Shown here piece by piece: positions 47,266 through 57,080 of a stretch of DNA of 64,000 nucleotides. The position numbers were made by a program, and so were the translations under genes. This stretch comes from Agaribacterium sp. ZY112 (GTDB lineage: Bacteria > Pseudomonadota > Gammaproteobacteria > Pseudomonadales > Cellvibrionaceae). The notes under the pieces are model-generated. The model searched no databases. It was not told the origin of the DNA and worked only from the letters and a program-made list of their open reading frames with translations. The number at the start of each line of letters is the position of its first letter. Within the stretch, counting starts at the first letter, position 1. The stretch is taken from positions 3,781,001 through 3,845,000 of the forward strand of contig NZ_CP166840.1 in assembly GCF_041346925.1 (NCBI RefSeq), written 5' to 3'.

Positions 47266-49053
47266 TTACGCTTCTTTTTTCTCTTCAGGTTTCGCCTTTG
47301 CTTTTAAACGAATGTTCAATTCATTTAACTGCTTAGTATCTACCGCGCCCGGCGCATCCGTCATAACACAAGCCGCTGTTTGCGTTTTAGGGAAGGCAAT
47401 CACATCGCGAATACTGTCAGAGCCAGTCATCAACATAATCAAACGATCAAGGCCAAAAGCCAAACCGCCGTGTGGTGGCGCACCGTATTTAAGTGCATCC
47501 AGTAGGAAACCAAATTTCTCTTCCTGCTCTTCTTTTTCAATGCCCAGAATGCCAAATACGGTCTCTTGCATGGCTTGGTCATGAATACGAACTGAACCAC
47601 CACCTAACTCAGTACCGTTAAGCACCATGTCATAAGCGCGGCTAAGTGCTGTAGCCGGCTCTGCTGCCAGCTCTTCAGGTGAACACGAAGGTGCTGTAAA
47701 TGGGTGATGAAGTGCGGTTAAAGCGCCACCGTCAAGCTCTTCAAACATTGGGAAGTCCACAACCCAAAGCGGAGACCACTCACAAGTGTAAAGATCTAAG
47801 TCTTCACCCAACTTACAACGCAAAGCGCCTAAGGCATCGCTAACGACTTTGTGAGTATCGGCACCAAAGAATACCAAGTCGCCCGTTTCTGCCCCAACAC
47901 GCTCTAATAAAGCTTTAACAACATCAAGTGGCAAAAACTTAACGATAGGGCTCTGCAAGCCGTTCTCAAGATCTGTAATGTCATTGATCTTAATGTAAGC
48001 CAAACCTTTAGCACCGTACTCGCTAACAAACTTGGTGTAAGAGTCCACTTTCTTACGCGCAATAGATGCACCGTTGGGTACACGCATCGCAGTAACACGA
48101 CATTTTGGATCGTTCGCAGGGGCGGCAAAAACTTTAAATTCAACGTCTTTCAACAGGTCTTTAACTTCAACCATCTCAAGCGGAATACGCATATCAGGCT
48201 TATCTGAACCGTATTTCTCCATCGCTTCGGCATAAGGCATGCGCGGGAATTCACCCAACTCAACGCCTTTGATTTCGCTGAATAGCTTACGAATCATGCC
48301 TTCAGTCACACTCATGATCTGCTCTTCGTCCATAAACGAAGTTTCAATATCGATCTGAGTAAATTCTGGCTGACGATCCGCGCGCAAATCTTCGTCACGG
48401 AAACATTTAGCAATCTGGTAATAACGGTCAAAACCACTGACCATTAACAACTGCTTAAATAACTGCGGCGACTGAGGCAAGGCAAAGAACTGACCTTCAT
48501 GAGTACGCGAAGGCACTAAGTAATCACGCGCACCTTCTGGGGTAGCACGAGTCAAAATCGGGGTTTCAATATCCAAGAAACCGTTATCATCAAGATAGTT
48601 ACGAATTTCGTTAGTGACCTTGGAACGCAAACGCAAGTTCTCTTGCATAGCCTGACGACGAAGGTCCAAGTAGCGATACTTTAATCGCACCTCTTCACCC
48701 ACATTGGTGTGGCCGTCTAGTTGAAAAGGTACGGTTTCAGCGCTGTTCAGCACTTCAAGGTCTAAACCATAGACTTCAACTTCACCGGTGGCCATATTCG
48801 GGTTAACCGTGGCTTCAGAGCGCGCGCGCACCTTACCTTTAACCTGTAATACATATTCAGAGCGAACTGAGTCCGCCTTAGCAAAGTTTTCAGCTGCATC
48901 GGGGTCAAAAACCACCTGAACAATACCTTCGCGATCACGCAAGTCGATAAAGATAACACCACCGTGATCACGGCGACGATCAACCCAGCCGCACAAAGTG
49001 ACTTCCTGATCTAAATTGCTTTTATTAAGAGTTCCGCCGTAAACACTGCGCAT
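47266..49053 (-). CDS. aspS: Aspartyl-tRNA synthetase
   Basis: A 595-residue class IIb synthetase. It has an N-terminal OB anticodon-binding domain, motif 2 ([18 protein letters not shown]) and motif 3 ([15 protein letters not shown]), and the GAD insertion expected of bacterial AspRS. ATG 49053 is preferred: MRSVYGGTL is the normal start, with GGAA nearby. It follows a small zinc-ribbon gene as in many gammaproteobacteria. Confidence 0.98.
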   Translation of the reverse strand: MRSVYGGTLNKSNLDQEVTLCGWVDRRRDHGGVIFIDLRDREGIVQVVFDPDAAENFAKADSVRSEYVLQVKGKVRARSEATVNPNMATGEVEVYGLDLEVLNSAETVPFQLDGHTNVGEEVRLKYRYLDLRRQAMQENLRLRSKVTNEIRNYLDDNGFLDIETPILTRATPEGARDYLVPSRTHEGQFFALPQSPQLFKQLLMVSGFDRYYQIAKCFRDEDLRADRQPEFTQIDIETSFMDEEQIMSVTEGMIRKLFSEIKGVELGEFPRMPYAEAMEKYGSDKPDMRIPLEMVEVKDLLKDVEFKVFAAPANDPKCRVTAMRVPNGASIARKKVDSYTKFVSEYGAKGLAYIKINDITDLENGLQSPIVKFLPLDVVKALLERVGAETGDLVFFGADTHKVVSDALGALRCKLGEDLDLYTCEWSPLWVVDFPMFEELDGGALTALHHPFTAPSCSPEELAAEPATALSRAYDMVLNGTELGGGSVRIHDQAMQETVFGILGIEKEEQEEKFGFLLDALKYGAPPHGGLAFGLDRLIMLMTGSDSIRDVIAFPKTQTAACVMTDAPGAVDTKQLNELNIRLKAKAKPEEKKEA

Positions 49054-49097
49054 GTTGAATTCCAATTATGTAAATTATTTGCTCGGTGGCGTCTGAC

Positions 49098-49340
49098 TTA
49101 CGCCGATTTACTGCTATTGCTGGAACTACCAGCATCACCAGCTAAATTCTTTTTCTTGCCCGATTTAAAATCCGTCTCATACCAACCACCACCTTTCAAG
49201 CGAAAAGCAGCGGCAGAGACTTTCTTATTGAGCTCAGGCAAAGCGCATTTGGGACATTCCACCAAAGGCTTATCGCTCATTTTTTGTAAGGCTTCGAGTA
49301 CATGACCACAAGACTTACATTCATATTCGTATATAGGCAT
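49098..49340 (-). CDS. FmdB-like zinc-ribbon regulatory protein
   Basis: An 80-residue protein with a putative zinc ribbon: PIYEYECKSCGH and VECPKCALPEL (two CxxC pairs) followed by FRLKGGGWYETDFK, the signature of FmdB/CxxC_CXXC_SSSS proteins. The Ser/Gly/Asn-rich tail (SSSNSSKSA) is typical. It is cotranscribed with aspS (44-base gap). A role in regulation is by name only. Confidence 0.9.
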   Translation of the reverse strand: MPIYEYECKSCGHVLEALQKMSDKPLVECPKCALPELNKKVSAAAFRLKGGGWYETDFKSGKKKNLAGDAGSSSNSSKSA

Positions 49341-49889
49341 AACACACTAGCTTAAAACGAGGTTGATCTTCGTAAATAGACGGATTCCTAAAGGTGCGAG
49401 TCACCGACTACGGAAACAGACTATTAAAAGGCGCGGCATTATAAACCAGCACAGCGCATAGACAAAGTATGAGACGCAAGAGAATCGATGAAGAACAAGC
49501 CTACAGTGCTAGCATTACCAGCAAGCTTAGCAGTGCCAACTAAGAGAGATTCACGCCAGGATATAGACAAACACAAGCCAAGTAGGCACCAAGACCTGTA
49601 ATAAGTAGTTTCAAGCCCATCAAAGAAAAAAAAACCGTAAATTAGGGCTTTTTAGACAAAGAGATATTGCCTCTGCCCCTCAATTCCTCTATGTTTAGGC
49701 CTAGTTTTCTATGTGGCCTACAAGGCACTGAGGTCTCCATACCTACTCACTGCAGTAGACTTACAGAAGACCAACAATAAGGACTGAATATTGCAACAAT
49801 GCTTTATTTAAGGTTGCAACAGGGAGGCAGAAGCTCCCTCATTTATACAAACCATCACAAGTACAACCAGTTACTCTAAAGGGGAACTC
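49341..49889. other. 549-bp intergenic region without a gene
   Basis: No credible reading frame longer than about 30 codons. It holds a minus-strand promoter for FmdB-aspS near 49438-49465, a weak TAGGCC/GGCCTA hairpin near 49696-49720, and a TTGCAAC repeat at about 49793 and 49814 ahead of the HU-like gene. Confidence 0.6.
49438..49465 (-). promoter_or_regulatory. Promoter of the FmdB-aspS unit
   Basis: On the minus strand TTGTCT (49465-49460), a 16-base spacer and a perfect TATAAT (49443-49438) point at the zinc-ribbon gene about 100 bases on. Confidence 0.6.
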
Positions 49890-50276
49890 ATGGCCGCTCG
49901 TAAAAAAGCTCCAGTAAAAAAAGCACCAGCAAAAAAAGCTGCACCAGCAGAAAAAAAGATCAAAGCGATTCGTGAGCGCTATTCAAAGACTCAAATTTTG
50001 ACTCAAATTTCTGAAAACACTGAACTCACCAAAAAGCAAGTGTCTGCTGTATTGGAAGAGCTTAGCGATATTATGGAAGGCCACATCAAAAAGCGCGCCT
50101 GTGGCGAGTTTGTTATGCCTGGTCTATTCAAAGTTGTGACGGTTAAGAAACCTGCACGTAAAGCACGCAAGGGCATCAACCCCTTTACCGGTGAAGAAAC
50201 TACTTTTGCTGCCAAGCCTGCCAGCATTCAAGTTAAGCTTCGCCCGCTTAAGAAACTCAAAGAAATGGCTGAATAA
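49890..50276 (+). CDS. HU-like DNA-binding protein with Lys/Ala/Pro-rich N-terminal tail
   Basis: A 128-residue protein. The first 25 residues are a positively charged, low-complexity tail (KKAPVKKAPAKKAAPAEKK) resembling eukaryotic histone H1 tails. The rest is an HU/IHF-type fold: SKTQILTQISENTELTKKQV as the helical dimer part and KKPARKARKGINPFTGEE as the arm region, with INPFTGE as the core HU-arm motif. It is longer and more basic than HupA/HupB. It should bind DNA nonspecifically or at bent sites. GGGGAA precedes ATG 49890. Confidence 0.88.
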   Translation: MAARKKAPVKKAPAKKAAPAEKKIKAIRERYSKTQILTQISENTELTKKQVSAVLEELSDIMEGHIKKRACGEFVMPGLFKVVTVKKPARKARKGINPFTGEETTFAAKPASIQVKLRPLKKLKEMAE

Positions 50277-50285
50277 GCTTTTCTT

Positions 50286-50317
50286 GAAGGTTAGCCACTC
50301 TTAGCGGCTAGCCTTCG
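50286..50317 (+). terminator. Hairpin after the HU-like gene
   Basis: A GAAGGTTAGCC/GGCTAGCCTTC stem with one mismatch and a nine-base loop, ten bases after the stop. No T tract. Confidence 0.5.
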
Positions 50318-50426
50318 AAAACACGAAAGCAACTCCTCGCAACAAGCCCTTGCCCCCCAATACGTTTATAAGGGCCAAAACCACACGCCCCTTAACCAGA
50401 CAGCTTCAGTTTAAAACAAGTCAGTA

Positions 50427-52685
50427 CTAATAGATAAGTGAGCGCTGCACGCCCATCACAAGGGAGCTGGATTCCGATATATCAAAGACGGTTGCAGCAA
50501 CCAACTCACCATTAACCGGAATCATAGAAAGCTCAGCATCAACGGCTTTGTTCTGCTCTCGGCACACAAACCCAAGCTTAAAATATGAGCTCTTTCTAGG
50601 CTGTTCCGCCTGTAGATATATATCCGAAACCTCACCCTCGCTTATATAAGTATCAGGTATCAACTGCCGCTCCACATGGCTTAAATACCGATCGGCAGAA
50701 TCATAAAAAGACAAAACAGCAACAATACTGCCAGTAAAACTACGCTTTATAAGCAAACACTTCAGCAATACCTTTTTAATACCTAAACTTGGGTAAGTGA
50801 CAGAACAGGGGACTCTTTTAGGCCCTTCAGTTTGTACCGCTAGGGGGTCCTCAAAAGGGGCATACTGCGCATTAACCAAGGCATAAAAACGCTCATTATC
50901 AGCCTTACCATGCGCCAAAGTACCTTGATCAAAGTGAGAAAAGGCTCGCCCATCCGAGTTAGCACTAGGCTTTATACAAGCCCCAGTCAAGCTTCCCAAG
51001 TGCAATGTAGAAATCATGGAGGAAGCATGAATGTGCTTAAAGGATCGAGTACTACAGCGACTAAGGTTATTTACTTTTACAGCAGCACGTCGATCCGCAG
51101 CTACAGGTAGAGCATCAAATAAATACTTACACTCAATATTATCTGCATGCGGCAGATTTATCTCGCTGCCTTGAGCCGAGTTCACAAGACGAAGGAAAAC
51201 CTGATTTTTTAAGGCCCATGTATGAGGCACGGAGAATTTAACGAGGGTACAGTCACTAAAAACCGAAACACAGCCTGAAAAAACATCTTCCTCATCAAAA
51301 GCATCCAGAAGCTCTTCGGTATTGGCGTCAACAATATCTTTACCATGCATATCAACTGGCGTACGAACAATCTCTAAGTCGGGATCAGTAAAGGTTATTG
51401 CATTTACTCGCTCACAGCAGATGTGATTAAGCAAGCGGTTCTCACTGTGATCTGATATCTGCCCTCCCCGCCACAATACATTGTTAAAGCCCCTTAAATA
51501 CAAGCTGCGCCCATAACGAGGATCTGAAGACTTAATAACCTTAACCCCTTTATATCGCGCAGTATTTTCATTCCACCAATTAGATTTTTGCGGCAAACCA
51601 CAACCATTAATAATGGTATCTTCGATAAAAATAGGCGCAGACTGGTCGTAAGCATTGGTTCTAGCAAAAGAATCAAAATGAATGCCTCCAAATAAACCAT
51701 GGAAGTTGCAATTGATTATCCTTAAGCGATTAACACACTCACCCTCAGCCAAATAAGCACCATAACGGCAGTTCTGTGCAGCTACATTTTGCAGCGTCAT
51801 AGCCTGATTATCGGGTTTTTTGAACTCAATGCCCGCCTGAGGCATATAAGAAGAACCACGCAAGGTAAAAGAACTCCAAATCTGCCCATTTTGTTTTTTA
51901 CACACAACAATGGATTTGGATTGATCTACCCAATCACCATGAATAATGCACTTAGCACCATCAATAAACATAGGAGTGGGCGTAAGTGTATCAGCGACCA
52001 AATAAACACCGGAGCCGCCTCTAGAGCGCCCCAAACGACAACGTTTGTAGTTGCCAGATTCAAACATAGCTTTTAAGGCTGCGGTTGAATCAGTGCCACT
52101 AGGCTCTACACCAAAATAATAAGTAGAACTACAGTCATCAACTGCACCAAACTGTAACGAGTTAACAAAGCCATCACTATCAGGCTGTAATACCGCGACT
52201 AAATCATTTTGCAGCTGAAGCTTATCAAAGCCGTTAGCAACACCATCAGCAGTAATAAGGTATTTTCCCCCGCCCCCCAAACCTAAACCATTTCGATCCT
52301 GCGTATTAACGACATCCCCCTCAAGCAACCAAGAGGCATCAGCCATCGATGAAACACTAGAAAATGTGAGCAGATCGATATTCGAAATACGCTGCCATTT
52401 ACCCGAGTCACTACCAGGAGAATTAGAATCGGTAGTGTGAGGCAGCGGAGAAACACAACGATAAAGCCCCGTTTCAAAACGTAAGACCTCATAGTTGTGA
52501 GTGATTTCAATACCTGAAGCAAAAACCCCTCGAAAAACATGGCCAAGGTTAGGCAGTACGTCATTAGAGGTGGAGCTAGATTGAGCTAATTCAGAGCCAG
52601 CAGGCCCCGAAGTCAATGGCGCGGCATTTGACGATGACACAAGTAATGTGCCCAAAAGTAAATGCCGCCGAGAGATATCATTCAT
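50427..52685 (-). CDS. Tat-exported beta-helix (tailspike/pectate-lyase-like) protein
   Basis: A 752-residue protein that begins with a twin-arginine signal (SRRHLLLG, residues 5-12; hydrophobic core LLGTLLVSS). Residues about 45-160 look like the head of phage tailspikes (GKWQRISN, and GLGLGGGGKYLI in place of the usual GDGGG). Residues about 200-560 show right-handed beta-helix features: repeated short strands with stacked Asn, Cys and aromatic residues (QNCRYGAYLAEGECVNRLRI, INCNFHGLFGGIHFD, VLWRGGQISD). The C-terminal 180 residues form another beta domain. Such folds usually bind or cleave polysaccharide, but I see no defined catalytic motif. No phage or CAZyme genes are nearby. Substrate and function are unknown. 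Confidence 0.75.
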   Translation of the reverse strand: MNDISRRHLLLGTLLVSSSNAAPLTSGPAGSELAQSSSTSNDVLPNLGHVFRGVFASGIEITHNYEVLRFETGLYRCVSPLPHTTDSNSPGSDSGKWQRISNIDLLTFSSVSSMADASWLLEGDVVNTQDRNGLGLGGGGKYLITADGVANGFDKLQLQNDLVAVLQPDSDGFVNSLQFGAVDDCSSTYYFGVEPSGTDSTAALKAMFESGNYKRCRLGRSRGGSGVYLVADTLTPTPMFIDGAKCIIHGDWVDQSKSIVVCKKQNGQIWSSFTLRGSSYMPQAGIEFKKPDNQAMTLQNVAAQNCRYGAYLAEGECVNRLRIINCNFHGLFGGIHFDSFARTNAYDQSAPIFIEDTIINGCGLPQKSNWWNENTARYKGVKVIKSSDPRYGRSLYLRGFNNVLWRGGQISDHSENRLLNHICCERVNAITFTDPDLEIVRTPVDMHGKDIVDANTEELLDAFDEEDVFSGCVSVFSDCTLVKFSVPHTWALKNQVFLRLVNSAQGSEINLPHADNIECKYLFDALPVAADRRAAVKVNNLSRCSTRSFKHIHASSMISTLHLGSLTGACIKPSANSDGRAFSHFDQGTLAHGKADNERFYALVNAQYAPFEDPLAVQTEGPKRVPCSVTYPSLGIKKVLLKCLLIKRSFTGSIVAVLSFYDSADRYLSHVERQLIPDTYISEGEVSDIYLQAEQPRKSSYFKLGFVCREQNKAVDAELSMIPVNGELVAATVFDISESSSLVMGVQRSLIY

Positions 52686-52856
52686 TACTGCACCTCAACT
52701 TCCATGCTTGGATTTACCTCAAAGAATAAGGCTATGCTACATGAGCGAATAGAGCTTGGTAATGACCTATATAAAAGGTTTTAGATAATAGGAAAATCGC
52801 CTCCCCCCAAAGCGCTAAAAAGAACACAAGAGCCTAATCATGCCCGCTGCTATAGG

Positions 52857-53324
52857 CTAAGGCGTAAAACCCGCACTAGAAACAGAGCTTACTTCAACAT
52901 TACTTGCAGCTTCAAAATCCTCACCACTCAAAGATGAACGTAAACGACTCACTACCTTTTCAAGCTCTTCTTCACTGTATTTTTTAGGCATAAAGTTGCC
53001 CCATACAGCGCCAGGCCATGCCACATCACTTTCGTAACGAGCAACATGATGTAAATGCAACTGCGGTACCATATTCCCCAACGAGGCGACATTAATTTTA
53101 TCCGGCGCATAAATAGAGGTAAGCACCTCACTTAAGTGCGAACTTTCTCGCATTAGTTGAGCCTGGTCTGCCTCATCTAGGTGATAAATTTCACGAATGG
53201 CCTCACGCTTGGGCACCAAGATAACCCAAGGAAAGTTAGCATCCTTGTGCAACAAAACCAAAGAGAGGCGAAACTGGCCTATCGCAACGGTATCTGCAGC
53301 TAATTGTGAATGGAGTTCAAACAT
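52857..53324 (-). CDS. HIT-family nucleotide hydrolase
   Basis: A 155-residue HIT protein. The histidine-triad loop is PQLHLHHVAR, a form common in one gammaproteobacterial HIT subfamily. FPWVILVPKRE and VPQ(L) supply the nucleotide-binding face. Relatives hydrolyse dinucleoside polyphosphates or AMP-lysine-type substrates; the exact one is not evident. The C-terminal 35 residues are unusual, being rich in Ser/Glu/Ala. It is divergent from proS. Confidence 0.9.
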   Translation of the reverse strand: MFELHSQLAADTVAIGQFRLSLVLLHKDANFPWVILVPKREAIREIYHLDEADQAQLMRESSHLSEVLTSIYAPDKINVASLGNMVPQLHLHHVARYESDVAWPGAVWGNFMPKKYSEEELEKVVSRLRSSLSGEDFEAASNVEVSSVSSAGFTP

Positions 53325-53438
53325 ATGCTATTCCTTATTGCTGTCCGCGATTACAATACGCGACCAAAACTCATAGTGACAATAGCCACTGAGTAAATAT
53401 TTGCATAATTAATATTAGTTCAAAGCCCGAGGAGCCCC

Positions 53439-55157
53439 ATGCGCGCTAGTAACTTTCTTATCGCGACCACCAAAGAGACACCTTCTGATGCCGAAGTTGT
53501 CAGCCACCAGCTTATGCTGCGCGCGGGCATGATCCGCAAATTGGCTTCAGGTTTATATACTTGGCTGCCTTTAGGTCTACGTGTATTACGTAAGGTTGAA
53601 AACATCATCCGTGACGAGATGGATAAAAGTGGCTCACAAGAAGTCATGATGCCCGTTGTACAACCATCAGAGCTCTGGCAAGAAAGTGGCCGCTGGCAGC
53701 AATATGGGCCAGAACTGCTTCGCATTAATGACAGACACGGCCGTGACTTTTGCCTTGGCCCAACCCACGAAGAAGTCATCACCGAACTTGCTCGGGGCCA
53801 ACTGAGCAGCTACAAGCAACTGCCAGCCAGCTTTTATCAAGTACAAACAAAATTCCGCGACGAAGTCCGCCCCCGTTTTGGTGTTATGCGTTCTCGCGAA
53901 TTTATAATGAAAGACGCTTATAGCTTTCATTTAGATCAAGACTGCTTACAAAACACCTATGATCGTATGTATCAAACCTACGGCGCTATTTTTACTCGCA
54001 TAGGCCTCGATTTTCGTCCAGTACTGGCCGACACCGGCTCCATTGGTGGTTCGAGCTCACACGAATTCCATGTACTAGCGGGCAGCGGCGAAGATGCCAT
54101 CGCCATTAGCAATGGCAGTGATTTTGCCGCCAACGTAGAACTTGCCGAAGCTCTTGCCCCTGAAAAACAAGAGAGCAATGGCGAAGCAGCAGAAGAAGTC
54201 GCTACTCCCAATGCAAAAAGTATTGAAGAGGTCGCATCGCTATTAAACGTCGAGGCACAAAACTGCGTTAAAACCTTAATTGTGCTTGGTGAAGCCGATG
54301 AAGAAAGCGGTGAGCAGGCATTAATTGCCCTTGTGCTTCGAGGCGATCACGCTCTTAACGATATCAAAGCTGAAAAGATTCAAGGGCTAGCCGAACCATT
54401 ACAGTTTGCTCCTGAAGAACGAATCAGCAAAGAAATTGGCGCCGACGTTGGCTCTCTAGGTCCGATTGGTTTAACTATTCGCTGCATCGTGGATCGCAGT
54501 GCCGCCGCTCTCGGCAACTTTGTGTGTGGTGCCAATAAGACAGGCTTCCACCTTATCAATGGCAGCTGGCAAACCGAGCTTGAAATTGCCGATCTTCGCG
54601 ACGTTGTTGTTGGTGATCCCAGCCCTTGCGGTCAAGGCACTCTTGAGATCAAACGTGGCATTGAAGTTGGGCATATATTCCAACTAGGAACAAAATACAG
54701 CGAAGCCATGGGCGCCAAAGTACAAGACCCTACTGGCCGAGACAGCGCCATGACCATGGGCTGTTACGGTATTGGTGTAACACGAGTAGTTGCCTCTGCG
54801 ATTGAGCAAAACCACGACGATAACGGCATCATCTGGCCAACAAATATTGCCCCCTTCCAGTTAGCCATCGTTCCTATTAACAAGCATAAAAGTGAAGCGC
54901 TAGCCCAGTACTGTGAAAACCTTTATGAAGAACTCACACAAGCAGGCATCGATGTTCTTTATATGGATGAAAACAAAGCGCGCCTAGGTGTGATGCTTGC
55001 CGATGTCGAATTAATGGGGCTACCTCACCGAATCGTTGTCGGTGAAAAAGGCTTGGTTAAAGGTGAAATTGAATATCGTGCGCGCCGCGATAGTGACAAC
55101 AGTGCTCTAGCTGTTGAAGGGCTTGTCGCCGAGCTGAAGCAACGAATTCTCGCCTAA
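53439..55157 (+). CDS. proS: Prolyl-tRNA synthetase, bacterial type with editing domain
   Basis: A 572-residue class II synthetase. The N-terminal catalytic part has [31 protein letters not shown] [10 protein letters not shown] and [21 protein letters not shown]. The central insertion (about residues 225-400) is the INS editing domain that clears Ala-tRNA(Pro). The C-terminal anticodon-binding domain ends in LKQRI. The CYGIGVTR motif (class II motif 3 region) is present. It overlaps the start of a lytic transglycosylase gene by one base. Confidence 0.98.
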   Translation: MRASNFLIATTKETPSDAEVVSHQLMLRAGMIRKLASGLYTWLPLGLRVLRKVENIIRDEMDKSGSQEVMMPVVQPSELWQESGRWQQYGPELLRINDRHGRDFCLGPTHEEVITELARGQLSSYKQLPASFYQVQTKFRDEVRPRFGVMRSREFIMKDAYSFHLDQDCLQNTYDRMYQTYGAIFTRIGLDFRPVLADTGSIGGSSSHEFHVLAGSGEDAIAISNGSDFAANVELAEALAPEKQESNGEAAEEVATPNAKSIEEVASLLNVEAQNCVKTLIVLGEADEESGEQALIALVLRGDHALNDIKAEKIQGLAEPLQFAPEERISKEIGADVGSLGPIGLTIRCIVDRSAAALGNFVCGANKTGFHLINGSWQTELEIADLRDVVVGDPSPCGQGTLEIKRGIEVGHIFQLGTKYSEAMGAKVQDPTGRDSAMTMGCYGIGVTRVVASAIEQNHDDNGIIWPTNIAPFQLAIVPINKHKSEALAQYCENLYEELTQAGIDVLYMDENKARLGVMLADVELMGLPHRIVVGEKGLVKGEIEYRARRDSDNSALAVEGLVAELKQRILA

Positions 55158-55741
55158 TGAAACGTGCATTTAACCAACTGGCTCACCTCACTGTATTGCT
55201 TTATTGCCTTACAGTAGGTGGCCTTGCTGTAAACGCCGCTCAAGCAAAGGAAGTGGATGCGGAGCTTAAAAAGCTACTTATAGAAGCCGCCAATAGTGCA
55301 GAGAGCTTCGAAGATCGCTTTGATGCCGAAGTGTGGTTAATGCAAAAGGGCACCGTTCTTGAAAAGTACGTAAAAGATGCCGATGAGCGTATCAACCTAC
55401 TGAAACAAATCCACGCAGAAGCCACACGCGCCGAAGTGCCACCCGAATTTGTACTCGCTGTGATTGAAGTTGAAAGCCACTTCAATCGCTACGCCATTAG
55501 CAGTGTTGGCGCCCAAGGTTTAATGCAAGTCATGCCATTTTGGAAAAAAGAAATTGGCCGTCAGCAGGACAACCTAACCGATCCAGCAACCAACTTGCGC
55601 TATGGCTGCACCATATTACGATATTACTATGACAGGGCCGATGGCCATTGGGCCGAAGCTCTAGCTCGCTATAACGGCAGTTACGGTAAGTTATGGTATC
55701 CGGAGAAAGTTATGAATGCGTGGCAGAAGCATTGGCGCTAA
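55157..55741 (+). CDS. Exported lytic transglycosylase (SLT domain)
   Basis: A 194-residue peptidoglycan hydrolase with a signal peptide (cleavage near AQA) and a single SLT domain. The catalytic Glu is in VIEVESHFNRYA, followed by SVGAQGLMQVMPFW and LARYNGSYGK. It makes 1,6-anhydro ends during cell-wall turnover. Its ATG overlaps the proS stop (TAATG), so translation is coupled. This proS-SLT pair is also seen in related gammaproteobacteria. Confidence 0.93.
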   Translation: MKRAFNQLAHLTVLLYCLTVGGLAVNAAQAKEVDAELKKLLIEAANSAESFEDRFDAEVWLMQKGTVLEKYVKDADERINLLKQIHAEATRAEVPPEFVLAVIEVESHFNRYAISSVGAQGLMQVMPFWKKEIGRQQDNLTDPATNLRYGCTILRYYYDRADGHWAEALARYNGSYGKLWYPEKVMNAWQKHWR

Positions 55742-55776
55742 ACCAGCCCTAACATAAAGGGGGCGGGCAATCGACT

Positions 55777-56943
55777 TTAAATATAATCCCTGACCCTTAT
55801 GTTTAGCGCATCGGCATCATGTGCTTTAACGATCTTTAAAGCACATGAGCGACTACTAAGATCGAGCACTTTTTCACTTTCAAACTGACGCATACGAAGA
55901 TTAAAAAAACTTTTGACCATCGGCTGGTCTGGACGCTTGTCACTAGGCTGAATCACGACCGCCAAACAACCATTGCTCAATTCGACCAAAGTCCCCACAG
56001 GGTAAACACTCATACAGCGAATAAACTGATAAACCAGTGTTTTATCTAAGCTTTCCCCTGCAAGCTCACTTAAAATACGCATCGTCTCAAAGGGGCTTTT
56101 ACCTTTGTGATAACAACGCTCTGCCGTAATGGCATCATAAATATCAACAATCGATGCAAGACGCCCTGCCGTCGTTATTTGCTCACCTTCAAGGCTGCGA
56201 GGATAGCCACCACCGGAGACTTTCTCGTGGTGCTGTGCACAAATAGAAAGGGCGATATCACTAATGCCTTCCGACTTAGTGAGCACCTCCTCACCATAAA
56301 GCACATGATTCCGCATCAACTGCCATTCTTCATCTGTCAGCTTGCCGCTTTTATTAAGAATGTTATAAGGCACCCTAACCTTACCAATATCATGCAGTAA
56401 TGCGCCCGTCACCAGCTGGTGTAAGTCATTACGCTCATAACCCAAATATCGACAAAACACCCCCATCAATATGCCAACATTGATACTGTGCTCAAGTAAA
56501 TACTGATCCTTCTCTCTAATCTGACTCAAACATAACAAGGCGTTAGCATTAGTCAGTACCGAATCACACATTTCATCGGCTAACTCTTCCACAGGGCCAA
56601 CCTCAATTGCTTTGCCCATTTTGACGTCTTTAACGAGGTTGCCCACTAAAGAACGCGCCTCGTTATAAACCTTAGTTGCGCGCTTTCGCTCTTTTTCTAA
56701 GGGTGCTTTTAACTTTAGATCTGCCCTGTTCGTCAATACTGGTACGGCAAAACTCGAACCTTTGCCCATCGAGATATCAATGTAGATTTCAGCGATACCC
56801 GATGCCTTCAACTTTTTTAATGTTTCAGCGCGACTTATCAAGCCTCGGCTATTCAGCCCGGTGGCCTGTAAATTAGGCGTTTGCTCAGAAACAAACATAC
56901 CGAGCTCAACTTTTTGGGTGGGAATGCGATAAACGTCCGTCAC
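55777..56943 (-). CDS. HD-GYP domain protein (c-di-GMP phosphodiesterase-like)
   Basis: A 388-residue cytoplasmic protein. An N-terminal DUF3391 domain (about residues 1-130; RIPTQKVELGMFVSE) is followed by an HD-GYP domain (about 140-310) with LLHDIGKVRVPYNIL (HD metal ligands) and HHEKVSGGGYPRSL (the GYP motif). Such proteins hydrolyse cyclic di-GMP and often regulate motility, biofilm or virulence. GTG 56943 with GAGGAAG is chosen over the longer frame, which starts in an unrelated region. It lies 137 bases downstream of a Ser/Thr kinase gene on the same strand. Confidence 0.92.
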   Translation of the reverse strand: MTDVYRIPTQKVELGMFVSEQTPNLQATGLNSRGLISRAETLKKLKASGIAEIYIDISMGKGSSFAVPVLTNRADLKLKAPLEKERKRATKVYNEARSLVGNLVKDVKMGKAIEVGPVEELADEMCDSVLTNANALLCLSQIREKDQYLLEHSINVGILMGVFCRYLGYERNDLHQLVTGALLHDIGKVRVPYNILNKSGKLTDEEWQLMRNHVLYGEEVLTKSEGISDIALSICAQHHEKVSGGGYPRSLEGEQITTAGRLASIVDIYDAITAERCYHKGKSPFETMRILSELAGESLDKTLVYQFIRCMSVYPVGTLVELSNGCLAVVIQPSDKRPDQPMVKSFFNLRMRQFESEKVLDLSSRSCALKIVKAHDADALNIRVRDYI

Positions 56944-57080
56944 GAAAGGGCTTCCTCTGGCTTCTTTTGCAGTATAGCCAGCGAAGATCAAACTCGACGG
57001 TGTAATTTAAGACTTTTTAGTAAGACCAACACAGCCAGCCTAGGTAACATGAAAGGCCGTAATTATTGCAACTAAGCTGG

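Noticed and set aside
49341..49889. Search for a tRNA or small RNA in the longest gene-free stretch
   Set aside because: No T-psi-C loop-like GGTTCRA segment, no cloverleaf, and no terminator with U run were found. Only a promoter and weak hairpins remain.
50427..52685. Tailspike-like protein considered as part of a prophage
   Set aside because: Neighbouring genes are housekeeping (HU-like, HIT, proS) and no capsid, tail, integrase or lysis gene is present. The Tat signal also argues for a cellular protein.
55157..55741. SLT-domain gene considered as phage endolysin
   Set aside because: It has a signal peptide and is translationally coupled to proS, a normal chromosomal arrangement.
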